Made by a program: the position numbers and the translations under genes
Assembly: GCA_903642215.1 (NCBI GenBank)
Contig: CAHJWG010000012.1
Location: forward strand, 62,001-126,000
Direction of reading: 5' to 3'
DNA: 64,000 bases
From: Sphingobacteriaceae bacterium
Lineage (GTDB): Bacteria > Bacteroidota > Bacteroidia > Sphingobacteriales > Sphingobacteriaceae
Part shown: positions 26,089-35,946 of the stretch, piece after piece
How the letters are laid out: every line of letters starts with the position of its first letter
Numbering within the stretch: position 1 is the first letter of the stretch
The notes under the pieces: model-generated
Databases searched by the model: none
What the model saw: only the letters and a program-made list of their open reading frames with translations
What the model was told of the DNA's origin: nothing

Positions 26089-27420
26089 TTATACTGCGTC
26101 GGAAAGTGAACTGAACGTAAAATCCCTTATTTTCATCGGCGGAATTAAATAACTGCGGTAAGATTCTACACTGATGCTGCGTTCCGGCTTACCTAACGCT
26201 TCCACATTGTTCAGCATTATAACCGGACTTTCATTAAAGCGGAAGTTTTTAACCGGATACATAATTTTTCCGTTTTCGATATAAAACGTACCGTCGCGCG
26301 TTAAACCGGTTAGCAATAATGTTTGTGCATCAACCAGCCGGATGTACCACAAACGCGAAACCAGAATCCCTCTTTCGGTACTTTTAATTAGGTCATCCAG
26401 CGAAGCTGTGCCGCCTTCCATAATAATATTGCTTGGGCCGGGAACCGGTTTTACGCCTTTTTTCTCGGCCCAGTAACGCGAATAGCTCAGGTTTTTAACA
26501 ACGCCTTTATCAATCCAGGTGGTTTTTTCCAGCTTTTCGCCATCACGGTTCCAGGTGTTACCGGGCAATTCTGTGTTATAAGGATCAGAATAAATGGTTA
26601 CTTTTTCGTCCATCAGCTTTTCGCCTAAACGCGTTCCGCCGCCGGGTTTACTTAAAAAACTGCGGCCTTCGTCTGCTTGCCGGGCATCAAACCGGAACAT
26701 GTTTTCGAGCATATAAGTAGCCGCAACCGGTTCTAAAATCACTGTATATTTCCCCGGTTCAATCGCTTTTGCGCCTTTTGATCCGTTTGCTTTTGTAGCC
26801 GCAACTTTTGTAGCCGAAAGCGTATCCAATTTATTAATGTCGTTAAAACCGCGGGCAGCATAACCCGAAGCTGTGCCTTCCGCATTTCTCGTGGTAACCG
26901 AAAAAATTACGTCGGTATCTTTATCGTAGCCAAACAAACCTTTGGAGTTCATGAAGGCATTAAAACTGGTTGTATTTTCCAGGAAACCGGCCGCCTGTAA
27001 CTTGGCATCTTTACAAACCTGGATACTTTTTGCCACTGCTTCTGCACGTGTATCGGGCGTAATTGCAGCGGTTGCCGGCACGTAACCAATACCATCCGGG
27101 AAAGTTTGCGGACCCTGCAACGGCATATGTTCCGGGTTTTCCGGTGCTAAACGCGCCAGTTCTTCTGATCTTTTTACAACCGTTTGCAACGATAAATCAT
27201 CAAACTGATCGATGGTAGAAGTTGCAGATTTTTTACCGAAAGTAGAAGTTACCGCCAGCCCCAGCGTACTGATATCGCCCGCAGTAGAAACACCGTTTCG
27301 CGCATAACGGATATTGCCGCCTTCCCGGCCGCTTAAACCAACTTCACATTCGTCTGCTTTAGAAAAACCAAGTACCTTTTTAAGTATCGTTTGGGCTTCT
27401 TCTTTAGTTAATATCGCCAT
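26089..27420 (-). CDS. TldD/PmbA family protein, TldE-like subunit
   Basis: Non-catalytic partner of a TldD/E metalloprotease. The N-terminal domain (ADECEVGLSGREGGNIRYA, GLAVTSTFGKKSATS) and the C-terminal TldD domain (SNIIMEGGTASLDDLI, RDGTFYIENGKIMYPVKNFR) are present, but there is no HExxxH. Its gene follows the TldD-like gene in the same direction, separated by a repeat-rich 259-bp spacer. TldD/E pairs process peptides or antitoxins in other bacteria; the target here is unknown. Confidence 0.9.
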   Translation of the reverse strand: MAILTKEEAQTILKKVLGFSKADECEVGLSGREGGNIRYARNGVSTAGDISTLGLAVTSTFGKKSATSTIDQFDDLSLQTVVKRSEELARLAPENPEHMPLQGPQTFPDGIGYVPATAAITPDTRAEAVAKSIQVCKDAKLQAAGFLENTTSFNAFMNSKGLFGYDKDTDVIFSVTTRNAEGTASGYAARGFNDINKLDTLSATKVAATKANGSKGAKAIEPGKYTVILEPVAATYMLENMFRFDARQADEGRSFLSKPGGGTRLGEKLMDEKVTIYSDPYNTELPGNTWNRDGEKLEKTTWIDKGVVKNLSYSRYWAEKKGVKPVPGPSNIIMEGGTASLDDLIKSTERGILVSRLWYIRLVDAQTLLLTGLTRDGTFYIENGKIMYPVKNFRFNESPVIMLNNVEALGKPERSISVESYRSYLIPPMKIRDFTFSSLSDAV

Positions 27421-27436
27421 TTTCTTGTTTTATATT

Positions 27437-27490
27437 GATTTCACAGATTTTTTAAGAGATTTCACAGATTACTGAATGATTTCACAGATT
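27437..27490. repeat. Three tandem copies of GATTTCACAGATT
   Basis: Identical 13-mers begin at 27437, 27458 and 27478, so the period is 20-21 bp. They lie immediately upstream of the TldE-like start. The spacers differ, and there are no palindromic repeats or leader to suggest CRISPR. Confidence 0.85.
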
Positions 27491-27498
27491 TTAACATC

Positions 27499-27679
27499 TA
27501 AAAGAAGCATCCTGTTAATTCTTAAATTCTCTCAATTCTGATTAAGATTATTTTTGCTATGATAAAAACAGCATTCTGCCTTATTCTCAAATCCTCCAAA
27601 TTCTGATCAAACTATTTTGTTGAATAAAAACAGCATTCTGCCTTATTCTCAAATCCTTCAAATTCTGATTAAATCCTGT
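27499..27679. repeat. Three degenerate tandem units, each opening with the 11-mer
   Basis: Units start at 27499, 27563 and 27625 (period 62-64). Units two and three are nearly identical; unit one is diverged. The first opens with form A (TAAAAGAAGCA), the other two with form B (TAAAAACAGCA). They occupy the spacer between the TldD-like and TldE-like genes. Confidence 0.85.
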
Positions 27680-29317
27680 TTATATTTTTCTTGCTGTATT
27701 GATCACACTTACACCGTTAAAACGAGTAGTGGCCGAACCATGCGAAACCGCGTTAGATTGCGAAGGCTGCCCTTTTCCGTCATTAAAAGCGCCGCCCAAA
27801 CGGTAATCGCTTTCATCGGCAATGGCCACACACGAATTCCAAAACTCGCGCGTATTTGCCTGGTAAGCAACATCGTTTAACATGCCAATAATTTTACTGT
27901 TTTTAATCTCGTAAAATGTTTGTCCGCCAAACTGGAAGTTATAGCGTTGCTGATCAATGGAGAAAGAACCATCACCAATAATGTAAATTCCTTTTTCGGT
28001 GTTTTTGATCATATCATCAACACTCAATTTTGTTTTTCCGGGTTGAAGCGAAACGTTGGCCATCCGTTGAAACTGCACATCGTTCCAGCTTTGCGCATAA
28101 CAGCAACCCTGCGATTCTTTTAAGCCGATAATATGCGCCTGGTCGCGGATAGCCTGATAATTTACCAGCACGCCATCGCTAATCAAATCCCATTTTTTGC
28201 ATTTTACACCTTCATCATCATAACCAACGGCACCCAAAGAACCGGGCTGTAATTTATCAGCCACCACGTTAACCAATTTGCTGCCGAACTGGAATTTCTT
28301 GGATTCCCATTTATCCAGCGTTAAAAAACTAGTTCCGGCATAATTGGCTTCGTAACCCAAAACGCGGTCTAACTCGGTCGGGTGGCCAACGGATTCATGA
28401 ATAGTTAACCACAAGTGCGAAGGATCTAAAATCAAATCATATTTGCCCGGTTCTACTGTTTTTGCCTTGATTTTTTGGTTGGCTTCTGCCGTTGCCGATT
28501 TTACATCTTCCAGCATATCGTAGCGGTCTTTATAGCGGGTTACAATGCCGGCAACTTTATCCTGCGGGCGGGCATTTAAATATTCGTAACCCATCCCAAC
28601 CGGCGAACTCAGGGATTTCCGGGATTGAAACTTGCCCGAAGCCGTATCAATTTTCGTTACCACAAAACTTGGAAAGATGCGGTGAATATCTTGGTCGATA
28701 TAAGAACCATCGGTAGAAGCAAAATATTTTTGCTCGTTTACTGCAAAACAAGTGGAGTTGATAAAGCTTGCGCCGCCGGCTTTTGCTGCTGCGTTTACCG
28801 ATAATAAAAGGTCGGTTTTATCTTTAATCGGCACCTCGAAAGCATTGATTTCGATCGGTGTTTTCCAGCTTACTTCGCCAAAACCTTTCTGCGGAGCCAA
28901 TTGTACCGGTTCTGCCTGTATTTTTGCGTTTGCTTTAGCCACGGCAACCGCACGTTCTGCCGTTTTGGCCACGTCTTCCTTCGTCATGTTGTTGGAAGCC
29001 GCAAAACCCCAGCAGCCATTGGCAATCACCCGGATACCAACACCTTGCGATTCGGTATTGGCAATATTCTGCACCCGGTTTTCTCGGGTAATAATCGCCT
29101 GGTTGAGGTAACGGCCAATGCGCACATCCGCATAACTTGCGCCTTTAGCGCGGGCCGCGTTTAAAGCCACATCTGCCAGTTGTTTTTTCACTTTTACGTC
29201 GATGCCGTCATATAAAGCGGCCATCGGGTCGATGCTGCGGGCAAAAGCAGGCATCTCGGGCAGCATCATCGAGCCAAGCCCTAAGCCAGACAAGTAAAGA
29301 AATTCGCTTCTTTTCAA
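27680..29317 (-). CDS. tldD: TldD family metallopeptidase
   Basis: Zinc peptidase subunit. The HExxxH metal motif is HESVGH at residues 307-312, in LWLTIHESVGHPTELDRVLG. Conserved features SYADVRIGRYLNQAIITREN and KNSKIIGMLNDVAYQ flank it. The N-terminus (KRSEFLYLSGLGLGSMML) looks like an export signal, usual for Bacteroidota versions. The start codon is TTG at 29317; a strong GGAGG lies 8 nt upstream on the minus strand and decides it. It is paired with the TldE-like gene downstream. Confidence 0.92.
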   Translation of the reverse strand: MKRSEFLYLSGLGLGSMMLPEMPAFARSIDPMAALYDGIDVKVKKQLADVALNAARAKGASYADVRIGRYLNQAIITRENRVQNIANTESQGVGIRVIANGCWGFAASNNMTKEDVAKTAERAVAVAKANAKIQAEPVQLAPQKGFGEVSWKTPIEINAFEVPIKDKTDLLLSVNAAAKAGGASFINSTCFAVNEQKYFASTDGSYIDQDIHRIFPSFVVTKIDTASGKFQSRKSLSSPVGMGYEYLNARPQDKVAGIVTRYKDRYDMLEDVKSATAEANQKIKAKTVEPGKYDLILDPSHLWLTIHESVGHPTELDRVLGYEANYAGTSFLTLDKWESKKFQFGSKLVNVVADKLQPGSLGAVGYDDEGVKCKKWDLISDGVLVNYQAIRDQAHIIGLKESQGCCYAQSWNDVQFQRMANVSLQPGKTKLSVDDMIKNTEKGIYIIGDGSFSIDQQRYNFQFGGQTFYEIKNSKIIGMLNDVAYQANTREFWNSCVAIADESDYRLGGAFNDGKGQPSQSNAVSHGSATTRFNGVSVINTARKI

Positions 29318-29400
29318 TTTGATATTCCTCCGGATTTTAGTATTTGGTTGATAAAAAGTTCCAATTTAATGTTTTTTAAGTTAATATTGAAGTTAAAGTG

Positions 29401-31200
29401 TTATAACAATTTTGTTTCAAACCATAAAAAAGCACAGGAAGTTAAGAACAGCAGATAAAACCAGATTGCAGGAACAAAAATAGGTTCAATTTTTTGCTGA
29501 TCAGGATTTTTTGCCTGATTTTGGTTGAATTGCTGTGCCTGTTTTTGTGTTAAATTTATTTTTCGGATAGATTTCAAAATTCTCCAATCGCTGTTTTCAT
29601 AAATATAAACCCAACCTGCGGGATTTCCTTTATTTGTAACCGGAAGCCAGCCGGTTTTATCCGGCCAGAAACTTCCTTCCTGCAAAAAAGGAACAGCAGG
29701 ATTTTGCTCTAAAGCGATAGCCGTTCCGTTTACTTTTACTGCGGCAGCTGCGTTGCCGGTTTCCAGTTGTATTGTCGCCATGCTGTTTTTATCGGCAAAA
29801 AATGAAGAAGAAACGCTTTCTTTCCGGCCGGTTTTTTTAGCGGCTTTCGATAACAACATCGACCAAAACGTTGCGTAAGCTGCCTTGTTGCCGGCAAGTT
29901 GCCAGTTAAAAGTATTGTTCAGGGTTGATAAAATCACTTTTCCCGAGCCGTATAATTTACTGTTAACGATAAATCTTGCCGCATCATTCTGCACTAAAAT
30001 TTGCGTTCCCGGTTGGTATCGGATAAAAGCCGGGCGATCCGTTTGGATGCTCAAACGCGAACCTTTAGCATCATTCAACTTTAAATGGAGTTGTTTTTGC
30101 ATGTTGTCTGACTGATAAACCGGGAAATTTTTGTTGATAAAAGAAGTATTGCTACTGTCCGCCCTAAAAATTAAACCTAAACCCTGCCGGCTCGTTTGGG
30201 CTAAAACGGCGGAAGTTTCCGGTTTGCTTAAACCGCCAAATTCACTGGCATCACAAATCAAAACATCAAAATTTTGAAGTAACGCCGGCGTAATTTTTTC
30301 CAGCGGAAGCTTGTTCATATTCCCAAACGCTGTTGTGATTTTATTTTTACTGATGGCACTTCGCGCAGCAACCGCGTAAGCATTTTCGGCCAGCCAGTTT
30401 TTTAAAAACCGGCTTTCAAAATCCGGCGAAGCGGAAAGCATAAGCACTTTCAAAGTTTTTGCAGGCTCGATGGTAAGTGGCACCGGTTCGTTTTCAAGCG
30501 TATCTTTTCCCGACAGCGCAATCAAACGAAAAACCGCTTGCCCGCTTTGCTTCGGAGTTGTACTGAAAGAAAATGGTATGCTTCTTTTAGTACCAATTTC
30601 TATCGAATCCAAACCGGTGCCTAATCCTTTTAAAACCAATTTAATCTTGTTATCCGTTTGATTGCCAAAATTCCCTTGAATATTCAGGTTTTCACCCGCA
30701 TTTACATAATGGTTCCAGTTGAGGTTTTTAATCCCGGAAGGCAGTTCCGGCGCATCAAAACGAACCGGTAATTTATCCAAACTCCGTAGTTCATCTTCAT
30801 CCAAACCATTACCTAAAATATGCAGCGAAGAGTTGGCCGGAATAGTTTTTCGCCATAAATCCAAATCTGCAATAAAATGAATTCGAGGCGATTTTAATCT
30901 TTTAAAAATTCCTTCATCAGTCGTATAAATCGATGGTTTCTGAGGAGAAGAACTTTGGTATTTGCGCAAACTATCTTTATTAAAACCATCGGTCAAAAGC
31001 AGTATTTCCTTATCCGTATTGATGCTTCTTTTACCGTGATAAAAAGGCGGAATAGCCAAGCAAACCAAACTTGCAACCGCCGTAAAAGAAGCCAGCAAAC
31101 GCCAGATTAATCTTTGTTTATTTGTCCGCCTGATTTCTTTCCAAACCAAAAAAATAAGCAGTAAAACAGCAGCAGCAAGCACCAGGATATTCCACATCAT
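29401..31200 (-). CDS. Membrane protein of the MoxR/Bat operon
   Basis: A 599-aa protein with two N-terminal hydrophobic helices and one C-terminal helix (AIWFYLLFLTSCAFLWF). The large periplasmic middle contains SPDFESRFLKNWLAEN and NFDVLICDASEFGGL, which resemble the glutamine-amidotransferase-like domain of aerotolerance proteins. I do not recognise a catalytic triad. It starts inside the stop of the DUF4175 gene (ATGA overlap), so it is the last gene of this operon. Confidence 0.78.
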   Translation of the reverse strand: MMWNILVLAAAVLLLIFLVWKEIRRTNKQRLIWRLLASFTAVASLVCLAIPPFYHGKRSINTDKEILLLTDGFNKDSLRKYQSSSPQKPSIYTTDEGIFKRLKSPRIHFIADLDLWRKTIPANSSLHILGNGLDEDELRSLDKLPVRFDAPELPSGIKNLNWNHYVNAGENLNIQGNFGNQTDNKIKLVLKGLGTGLDSIEIGTKRSIPFSFSTTPKQSGQAVFRLIALSGKDTLENEPVPLTIEPAKTLKVLMLSASPDFESRFLKNWLAENAYAVAARSAISKNKITTAFGNMNKLPLEKITPALLQNFDVLICDASEFGGLSKPETSAVLAQTSRQGLGLIFRADSSNTSFINKNFPVYQSDNMQKQLHLKLNDAKGSRLSIQTDRPAFIRYQPGTQILVQNDAARFIVNSKLYGSGKVILSTLNNTFNWQLAGNKAAYATFWSMLLSKAAKKTGRKESVSSSFFADKNSMATIQLETGNAAAAVKVNGTAIALEQNPAVPFLQEGSFWPDKTGWLPVTNKGNPAGWVYIYENSDWRILKSIRKINLTQKQAQQFNQNQAKNPDQQKIEPIFVPAIWFYLLFLTSCAFLWFETKLL

Positions 31201-33356
31201 TTTGACCGGTTTGTGCGGGTTAAATTTTGAAAATAAGTGTTTGCCAAACCAAAATCCGGATTGGTTTGTGCCGGTTGCGGCAATTTTGCAACTGCCGGCA
31301 GCATTTTTTGTATCGCTTTTTCAACTGTTAAAATATCCTGCTGACTAATATTTTTCGGGTGATTTACCTCTGCCAGAATCTTACGGAAAGCCGTTACCGC
31401 CGGTAAATAAACCGAAGGCTGCGCGGCTGCTTTGCTGCTTAACTGCAAATTGGTTTGCCGCAAAATCTGCTGAGAACCGGTGCCTAAACCCGTTCCGTTT
31501 TTAAGTTGATGAAGTAAATTAGCTGCCTGTCGCAAAGCCAGGTTCGGATCAATTTTTTTATTAAAATCCTGCTGGTTTATGGGATCGATAATTTTTGTAA
31601 GGTCGCCGGTCAACCGCTTTTCTACCGGTTTTAAAGGTGCAATTTTCGCACTGCTTTTGGCCACGTAAGCACGCGATTTCTGCTGCATATCCTTCAGCAT
31701 ACGCAACGCTTTATAAGCAAAAGGCAGTGCTTCCTGCGGTTTATACGTGCGCAAACGCAGCTCGGCACTCCACATTTCGTTTAGCGTAGCTTTCAGCTGG
31801 TTTTTTACTTCCGGCTCTAAATAACCAACGTCCTCGGCTTTATCGTGCTTATCCGTATAAGCATCTATAATTTTGGCGGCGTTGCTAAAATCTTTCGGGT
31901 CCGATAAAGAAGCTTCCCCTTCGGCTTCCGGATCGCCAAGGTTAGATTCTTGTTCTTCACCTAAAAACTTGCCGTAACGCAGGCGTAAAAGCTTTTGGTC
32001 GATGCCCAGATTGTTACATTTCGTTTTAAATGCTTCCGCCTTAATCGTGTCTTTCGCCTTTAGTAATTGTTCCGTTTCGATGATAATTTGCCGCTCGCTT
32101 CTAAACAATTCCGGCTTCACATCCAAACTATTTACCATGCCGTCCATCTGCATCAATTTAGCGGTATCCGCAATTGAAATCATGTAAACTTCCGAGCGCG
32201 TTTCCTGCTGATGGTTATCGGTTGCCTTGATATAAAAATACAATTCATCGCCGGGCTGCATGCCTAATTGCTTTAAATCCAGTAATTTTTGTAATTGATA
32301 CTGCGTTTGATGACCGGAAAAAGCCGAACCAAAAGCAATTTTTTGTTCTTTAAATTTTACTGCTTCGCCTGTTCCGCTGGCAATTGTGGCGTTGATATAA
32401 GCTTCGCTAATGCCGTAATCATCTGTCAATACTGTTTTTAGCAAGGTTTTTTGCGGCTCGCCAAAATCGATTACGGTGCTTGGTTTTGGCGATTGAATAT
32501 GGATTACCGGTGCCAAATCTTTGATCACTTCGATCTGATATAATTCGGAAATTTTGCCGTCTAAGTTCACCTGATAAAATCCCGGCGAATGGATTAATTT
32601 GGAAGTTTTCCACAACGTTCGTTGTGTATTTGCTGCTTTTAACGACAATCTTTCGTGATCATTAAAAATAAAACTAACCTGTTTTACAGATTTGCTGGTG
32701 CTGATTTCCCAGTTTACAATTGCGCCATCTTCTACCGAAATAGTAAATTTTTCCTGCTCTCGGCTGCTTTTTCCGGTATAAACTGGCGGCGTAATTTTTA
32801 GGTTGAAATGATCGATTTCCGGCAAAATAATTTCCGGTTTTTGTTGCTTTTCTGTTCCGTTTAATGCTTCTTTTATCGATGTGAAATGGTTGTTTTTGAG
32901 GATTAAAGGCAATCTCATCAGTAAAAAACTAAAAGTAAAAGCTGCAAGTAAAATTAGAACTGCCACTTTTAATCGTTTATAAAATTCTTTTGGCTGAGGC
33001 AGTTGCGGTAAAATTTGTTCTACTTTTTGCTGTTGCAACCGTTCTAAAAAATTAAGCGAATCGGTTGGTTTTAAACTGAGTTCCGTGCTTTCTTCCAGTT
33101 CCGGGAATGATGTATTGAGGAAACGGGCAACATCCGGAACCGTAATTTTCCAGGAAGGATTGATTAGAAAAACGGCTGCTCCAAAAATCAAGAATAACGG
33201 AATAACCAGCCAGAGCGAACCGGGAAAAAATAAATGAAAAATTGCGCTCAAAAATAGTGCGGCAGCCAAAGCTAAAAATGCAAGCGACAAAATATTGCTG
33301 CTTTTCCACTTTTTTTGCCAGCTGCTAATGATGTATTTTCCGTTTGCTTCAGGCAT
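31197..33356 (-). CDS. DUF4175 family membrane protein
   Basis: Large protein with three hydrophobic helices near its N-terminus and a long extracytoplasmic region of beta (residues about 190-390) and helical (about 400-715) character. The frame is open to 33434; the ATG at 33356 (MPEANGKYIISSWQKKW) removes a cysteine-rich leader that belongs to the overlapping gene. The family regularly accompanies MoxR, DUF58 and BatA-like genes in Bacteroidota; its role is undefined. B and A motifs occur at 32430 and 32865. Confidence 0.85.
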   Translation of the reverse strand: MPEANGKYIISSWQKKWKSSNILSLAFLALAAALFLSAIFHLFFPGSLWLVIPLFLIFGAAVFLINPSWKITVPDVARFLNTSFPELEESTELSLKPTDSLNFLERLQQQKVEQILPQLPQPKEFYKRLKVAVLILLAAFTFSFLLMRLPLILKNNHFTSIKEALNGTEKQQKPEIILPEIDHFNLKITPPVYTGKSSREQEKFTISVEDGAIVNWEISTSKSVKQVSFIFNDHERLSLKAANTQRTLWKTSKLIHSPGFYQVNLDGKISELYQIEVIKDLAPVIHIQSPKPSTVIDFGEPQKTLLKTVLTDDYGISEAYINATIASGTGEAVKFKEQKIAFGSAFSGHQTQYQLQKLLDLKQLGMQPGDELYFYIKATDNHQQETRSEVYMISIADTAKLMQMDGMVNSLDVKPELFRSERQIIIETEQLLKAKDTIKAEAFKTKCNNLGIDQKLLRLRYGKFLGEEQESNLGDPEAEGEASLSDPKDFSNAAKIIDAYTDKHDKAEDVGYLEPEVKNQLKATLNEMWSAELRLRTYKPQEALPFAYKALRMLKDMQQKSRAYVAKSSAKIAPLKPVEKRLTGDLTKIIDPINQQDFNKKIDPNLALRQAANLLHQLKNGTGLGTGSQQILRQTNLQLSSKAAAQPSVYLPAVTAFRKILAEVNHPKNISQQDILTVEKAIQKMLPAVAKLPQPAQTNPDFGLANTYFQNLTRTNRSK

Positions 33357-34893
33357 AAATTTCTTCTTTTTTAGTCCGCATGGAAAGGATTCGTTCCAAC
33401 AAAAACACCAGGAATAATGCAATCCAGCAAGCATGTTTCAGGTTGGTTAAATCAACCGGTTTCGGGCTGTTGGTAAACGAATTTTGGTTGTCTGTTTTTA
33501 CAGGCTGATATTGATCGGAAGTAATTATCCGCCGGTCATTCAACCCGAAATCTTTCTGCGGATAACTTTTTAAAATCAGGTTTAACATCATTTTCGGGAA
33601 ATCGCTGCTCCAAACCAAATCATTCCACGAAGGGTTAAAATGACTGTAAAAATGGTAAATGTTTAAGTTTCCGACTTCCTGCAAGCTTAAAACCGGCTGA
33701 CCGAAACCATCCTGCCAGATAGTTTTTGCAGTGGCAATGCTTCTTTTATCGGCTAAAAAATGTTGATATAAATTGATGGTTTCAGCGGTGTTTTCCGCGT
33801 TTTCGGCATTGCTGATCCATGAATTAATGGGTTGCGGTTTACCGGTTTCGTATTGAAAAAGCTGTCCGCCTTTTACTAATTTCCGCTCAATATTTTTTGG
33901 AGGAATTTGATCTGAAAGCCAGAAAACCCAATCCTGTTTTGCCGGAATCTGGTTGAAATTATTGGTAGCAATGAGCTTTATTTTCCTGCCGCTAAACTTT
34001 TTAACCGCTTGTAAAGCAGCTTCCAGATAAGCCGCATCCGCCGGAAACCGATTCTGAAAAATGGTAACTTTTAAAGTCGAAGTATCTACCAAAACCGGCG
34101 GCTGCGGACTGGTTTTCAAAGCCACAAAAGGTTTTCCTTCTGCAAAAGAAACGTTAAAACGAGAATCACCATGATCAGCATTTAACAGATTTATCGTGCT
34201 AAAAGAAGTACCGGAAGTTTTGCTGCTACCAACGATTAACCGGATGCTGTCTCCGGAAGTTAAAAAAGCGTTTTGAATCCAGGTAGAAACCGAATCGGCC
34301 GGCGTGTAAGTTTTCCAACGGAGATCAATATTTAAATTTGGCCGAGAATTTTTAAAATGCTGCAACTGATTGGAAGTGAACAAGTAAACCGGCATTTTTT
34401 TTGGTAATTGCTGCTCCGATAGTTTTAACAAAGCCCAATAGGAAGCCGGTTTTTGTTTTGCTTTTGCTGCGCGCGAAGTATCTTTTAAAACCTGTTCCAG
34501 TTTTACTGCCTTAAAAGAAGCATCGAATTCGTGCAGTTGGTAACCGGTTTTCAGCAGCGAATCAACTTGCGGTTTAAAGTGGGCATATACTTCTTTTACC
34601 GGTTGTTTTTCGATTAAAATCCAGCCTTTGGTTTTAGCAGTTTGCGCCTGTTTTTGCCATAAAGGTTCGGTTAATAAAAACGCCAGCAGCAGCAATAAAA
34701 GGCAGCGTAAAAGGAGTAACAGCCAATCCGTTAGCCGGAAACTTCGTGAACTTTGCCGCGCACTTTTGCCCAGCAACGCAATGCTGCCGATTTTGAGCGT
34801 TTTACCGGTTTTGATATGCCATAGATGGATGATTATCGGGAGGATAATTCCGGCAATTGCCCATAACCATAAAGGATTTAGTAGTTGTAGCAT
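33349..34893 (-). CDS. BatA domain-containing membrane protein
   Basis: The N-terminus is the BatA signature (LLNPLWLWAIAGIILPIIIHLWHI, then LLLLLRCLLLLLLAFLLTEP). A long periplasmic part follows, and a final hydrophobic helix (HACWIALFLVFLLERI) precedes a short tail. It is part of the MoxR/Bat cluster associated with stress tolerance in Bacteroides. Its stop overlaps the next gene's start by 8 nt. Form-A motifs occur at 33738, 34200, 34512 and 34588, the highest density in a gene here. Confidence 0.87.
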   Translation of the reverse strand: MLQLLNPLWLWAIAGIILPIIIHLWHIKTGKTLKIGSIALLGKSARQSSRSFRLTDWLLLLLRCLLLLLLAFLLTEPLWQKQAQTAKTKGWILIEKQPVKEVYAHFKPQVDSLLKTGYQLHEFDASFKAVKLEQVLKDTSRAAKAKQKPASYWALLKLSEQQLPKKMPVYLFTSNQLQHFKNSRPNLNIDLRWKTYTPADSVSTWIQNAFLTSGDSIRLIVGSSKTSGTSFSTINLLNADHGDSRFNVSFAEGKPFVALKTSPQPPVLVDTSTLKVTIFQNRFPADAAYLEAALQAVKKFSGRKIKLIATNNFNQIPAKQDWVFWLSDQIPPKNIERKLVKGGQLFQYETGKPQPINSWISNAENAENTAETINLYQHFLADKRSIATAKTIWQDGFGQPVLSLQEVGNLNIYHFYSHFNPSWNDLVWSSDFPKMMLNLILKSYPQKDFGLNDRRIITSDQYQPVKTDNQNSFTNSPKPVDLTNLKHACWIALFLVFLLERILSMRTKKEEIYA

Positions 34894-35055
34894 TTTTGGG
34901 TGCGAGGTGCGGGGTTTGAGGTATGTGGTTTGAGCTACCTTGCTGCCTTACACCTTGATCGTTAATTATTTAGTCAATATTTTGTTCCTGATTTTAATTT
35001 CTTCATCTGCATTGCTGATACCTCATACCCCAAACCTCTTCACCTCAAACCTTTC
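34894..35055. repeat. Inverted repeat element rich in GAGGTATGAGGTTTGAGG-like sequence
   Basis: The left part (34900-34933) carries GAGGTGCGGGGTTTGAGG-type sequence and the right part (35018-35050) its inverse (ATACCTCATACCCC, AACCTCTTCACC). It fills the gap between the DUF58 and BatA-like genes and matches the class at 10937-11080. Confidence 0.65.
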
Positions 35056-35940
35056 TCAAAATCCTTTCATCCGCTGGTTTAAAAAATCTCGCAAAGCCAA
35101 GTCCAAAGGTTGATCCATGCTGATTAAACGGTAAAAAATCTGTCTATCTAAAAGTTGAGTTTTGATGTAGGCCAGGCGTTCGTTCAGTTTTTGCTGATAG
35201 ATTTTTTTAGCTTGTGCGGCATTGACTTGGATGGTTTGTCCGGTTTCCAGATCCTCTAAAGTAGCGTAGCCGGCAAAATCCAGTTCGAGTTCATTTTTAC
35301 CAATCAGCTGGAAAACCACAATTTCATGTTTTAAGGTTGAAAGCTGATCCAGCAAAGCTAAAATCTCGCCATTTTCTTCATAAAAATCGGTAATAAAAAC
35401 CAGTAGTTCGCGCTTTCCGGTTCCGGCAAAAATCTCTTTATAATTAACGGCTTCGGTAAATTTTCCTTCGGGTTTAAGGTTTTCCAGCTGATAAAACAAA
35501 CGGTTTAAATGCTGCATGCTTTGCCTCGGCATTAACGAAAACAAACTACCGTTTTGCAGTACAAACAAGCCGGTTGCATCGCCTTGTAAATTAGCCAGAT
35601 ATGCCAGCGAAGCGGTTAAATAAGCGGCATAAATGCTCTTTTTATAACCATTATCTTCGTGGTTCATGGAAGCGCTGGCATCCACCAGAAACCGCAGGGA
35701 AATACTGGTTTCCACTTCGCTTTCGCGGATGTAATAGCGATCAGAACGGGCAAACATTTTCCAATCCAGCGAACGCAAATCATCACCGGGCTGGTAACTT
35801 CGGTACTGACTAAATTCCATTCCCGGCCCTTTGATGGTACTTTTATTTACGCCGCTCATAAAACCGTCAATCACTGTTTTGGCAGCCAGTTGCAGGTTTT
35901 TGATGGCGATAACGGTTTTTGGATCGAGTAGGGTGGACAT
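35056..35940 (-). CDS. DUF58 domain protein (vWA-like)
   Basis: Cytoplasmic 294-aa protein. The DUF58 core QYRSYQPGDDLRSLDWKMFARSD and a MIDAS-like metal site DASASM are clear. DUF58 proteins work with MoxR AAA+ ATPases, proposed to mature or assemble partner proteins. It follows moxR, separated by a decayed small gene. Confidence 0.92.
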   Translation of the reverse strand: MSTLLDPKTVIAIKNLQLAAKTVIDGFMSGVNKSTIKGPGMEFSQYRSYQPGDDLRSLDWKMFARSDRYYIRESEVETSISLRFLVDASASMNHEDNGYKKSIYAAYLTASLAYLANLQGDATGLFVLQNGSLFSLMPRQSMQHLNRLFYQLENLKPEGKFTEAVNYKEIFAGTGKRELLVFITDFYEENGEILALLDQLSTLKHEIVVFQLIGKNELELDFAGYATLEDLETGQTIQVNAAQAKKIYQQKLNERLAYIKTQLLDRQIFYRLISMDQPLDLALRDFLNQRMKGF

Positions 35941-35946
35941 GTGGTG

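Noticed and set aside
27437-27490. Three spaced copies of GATTTCACAGATT considered as a CRISPR array
   Set aside because: Only three 13-bp repeats with 7-8-bp spacers; far too short, no palindromic repeat, leader or cas genes.
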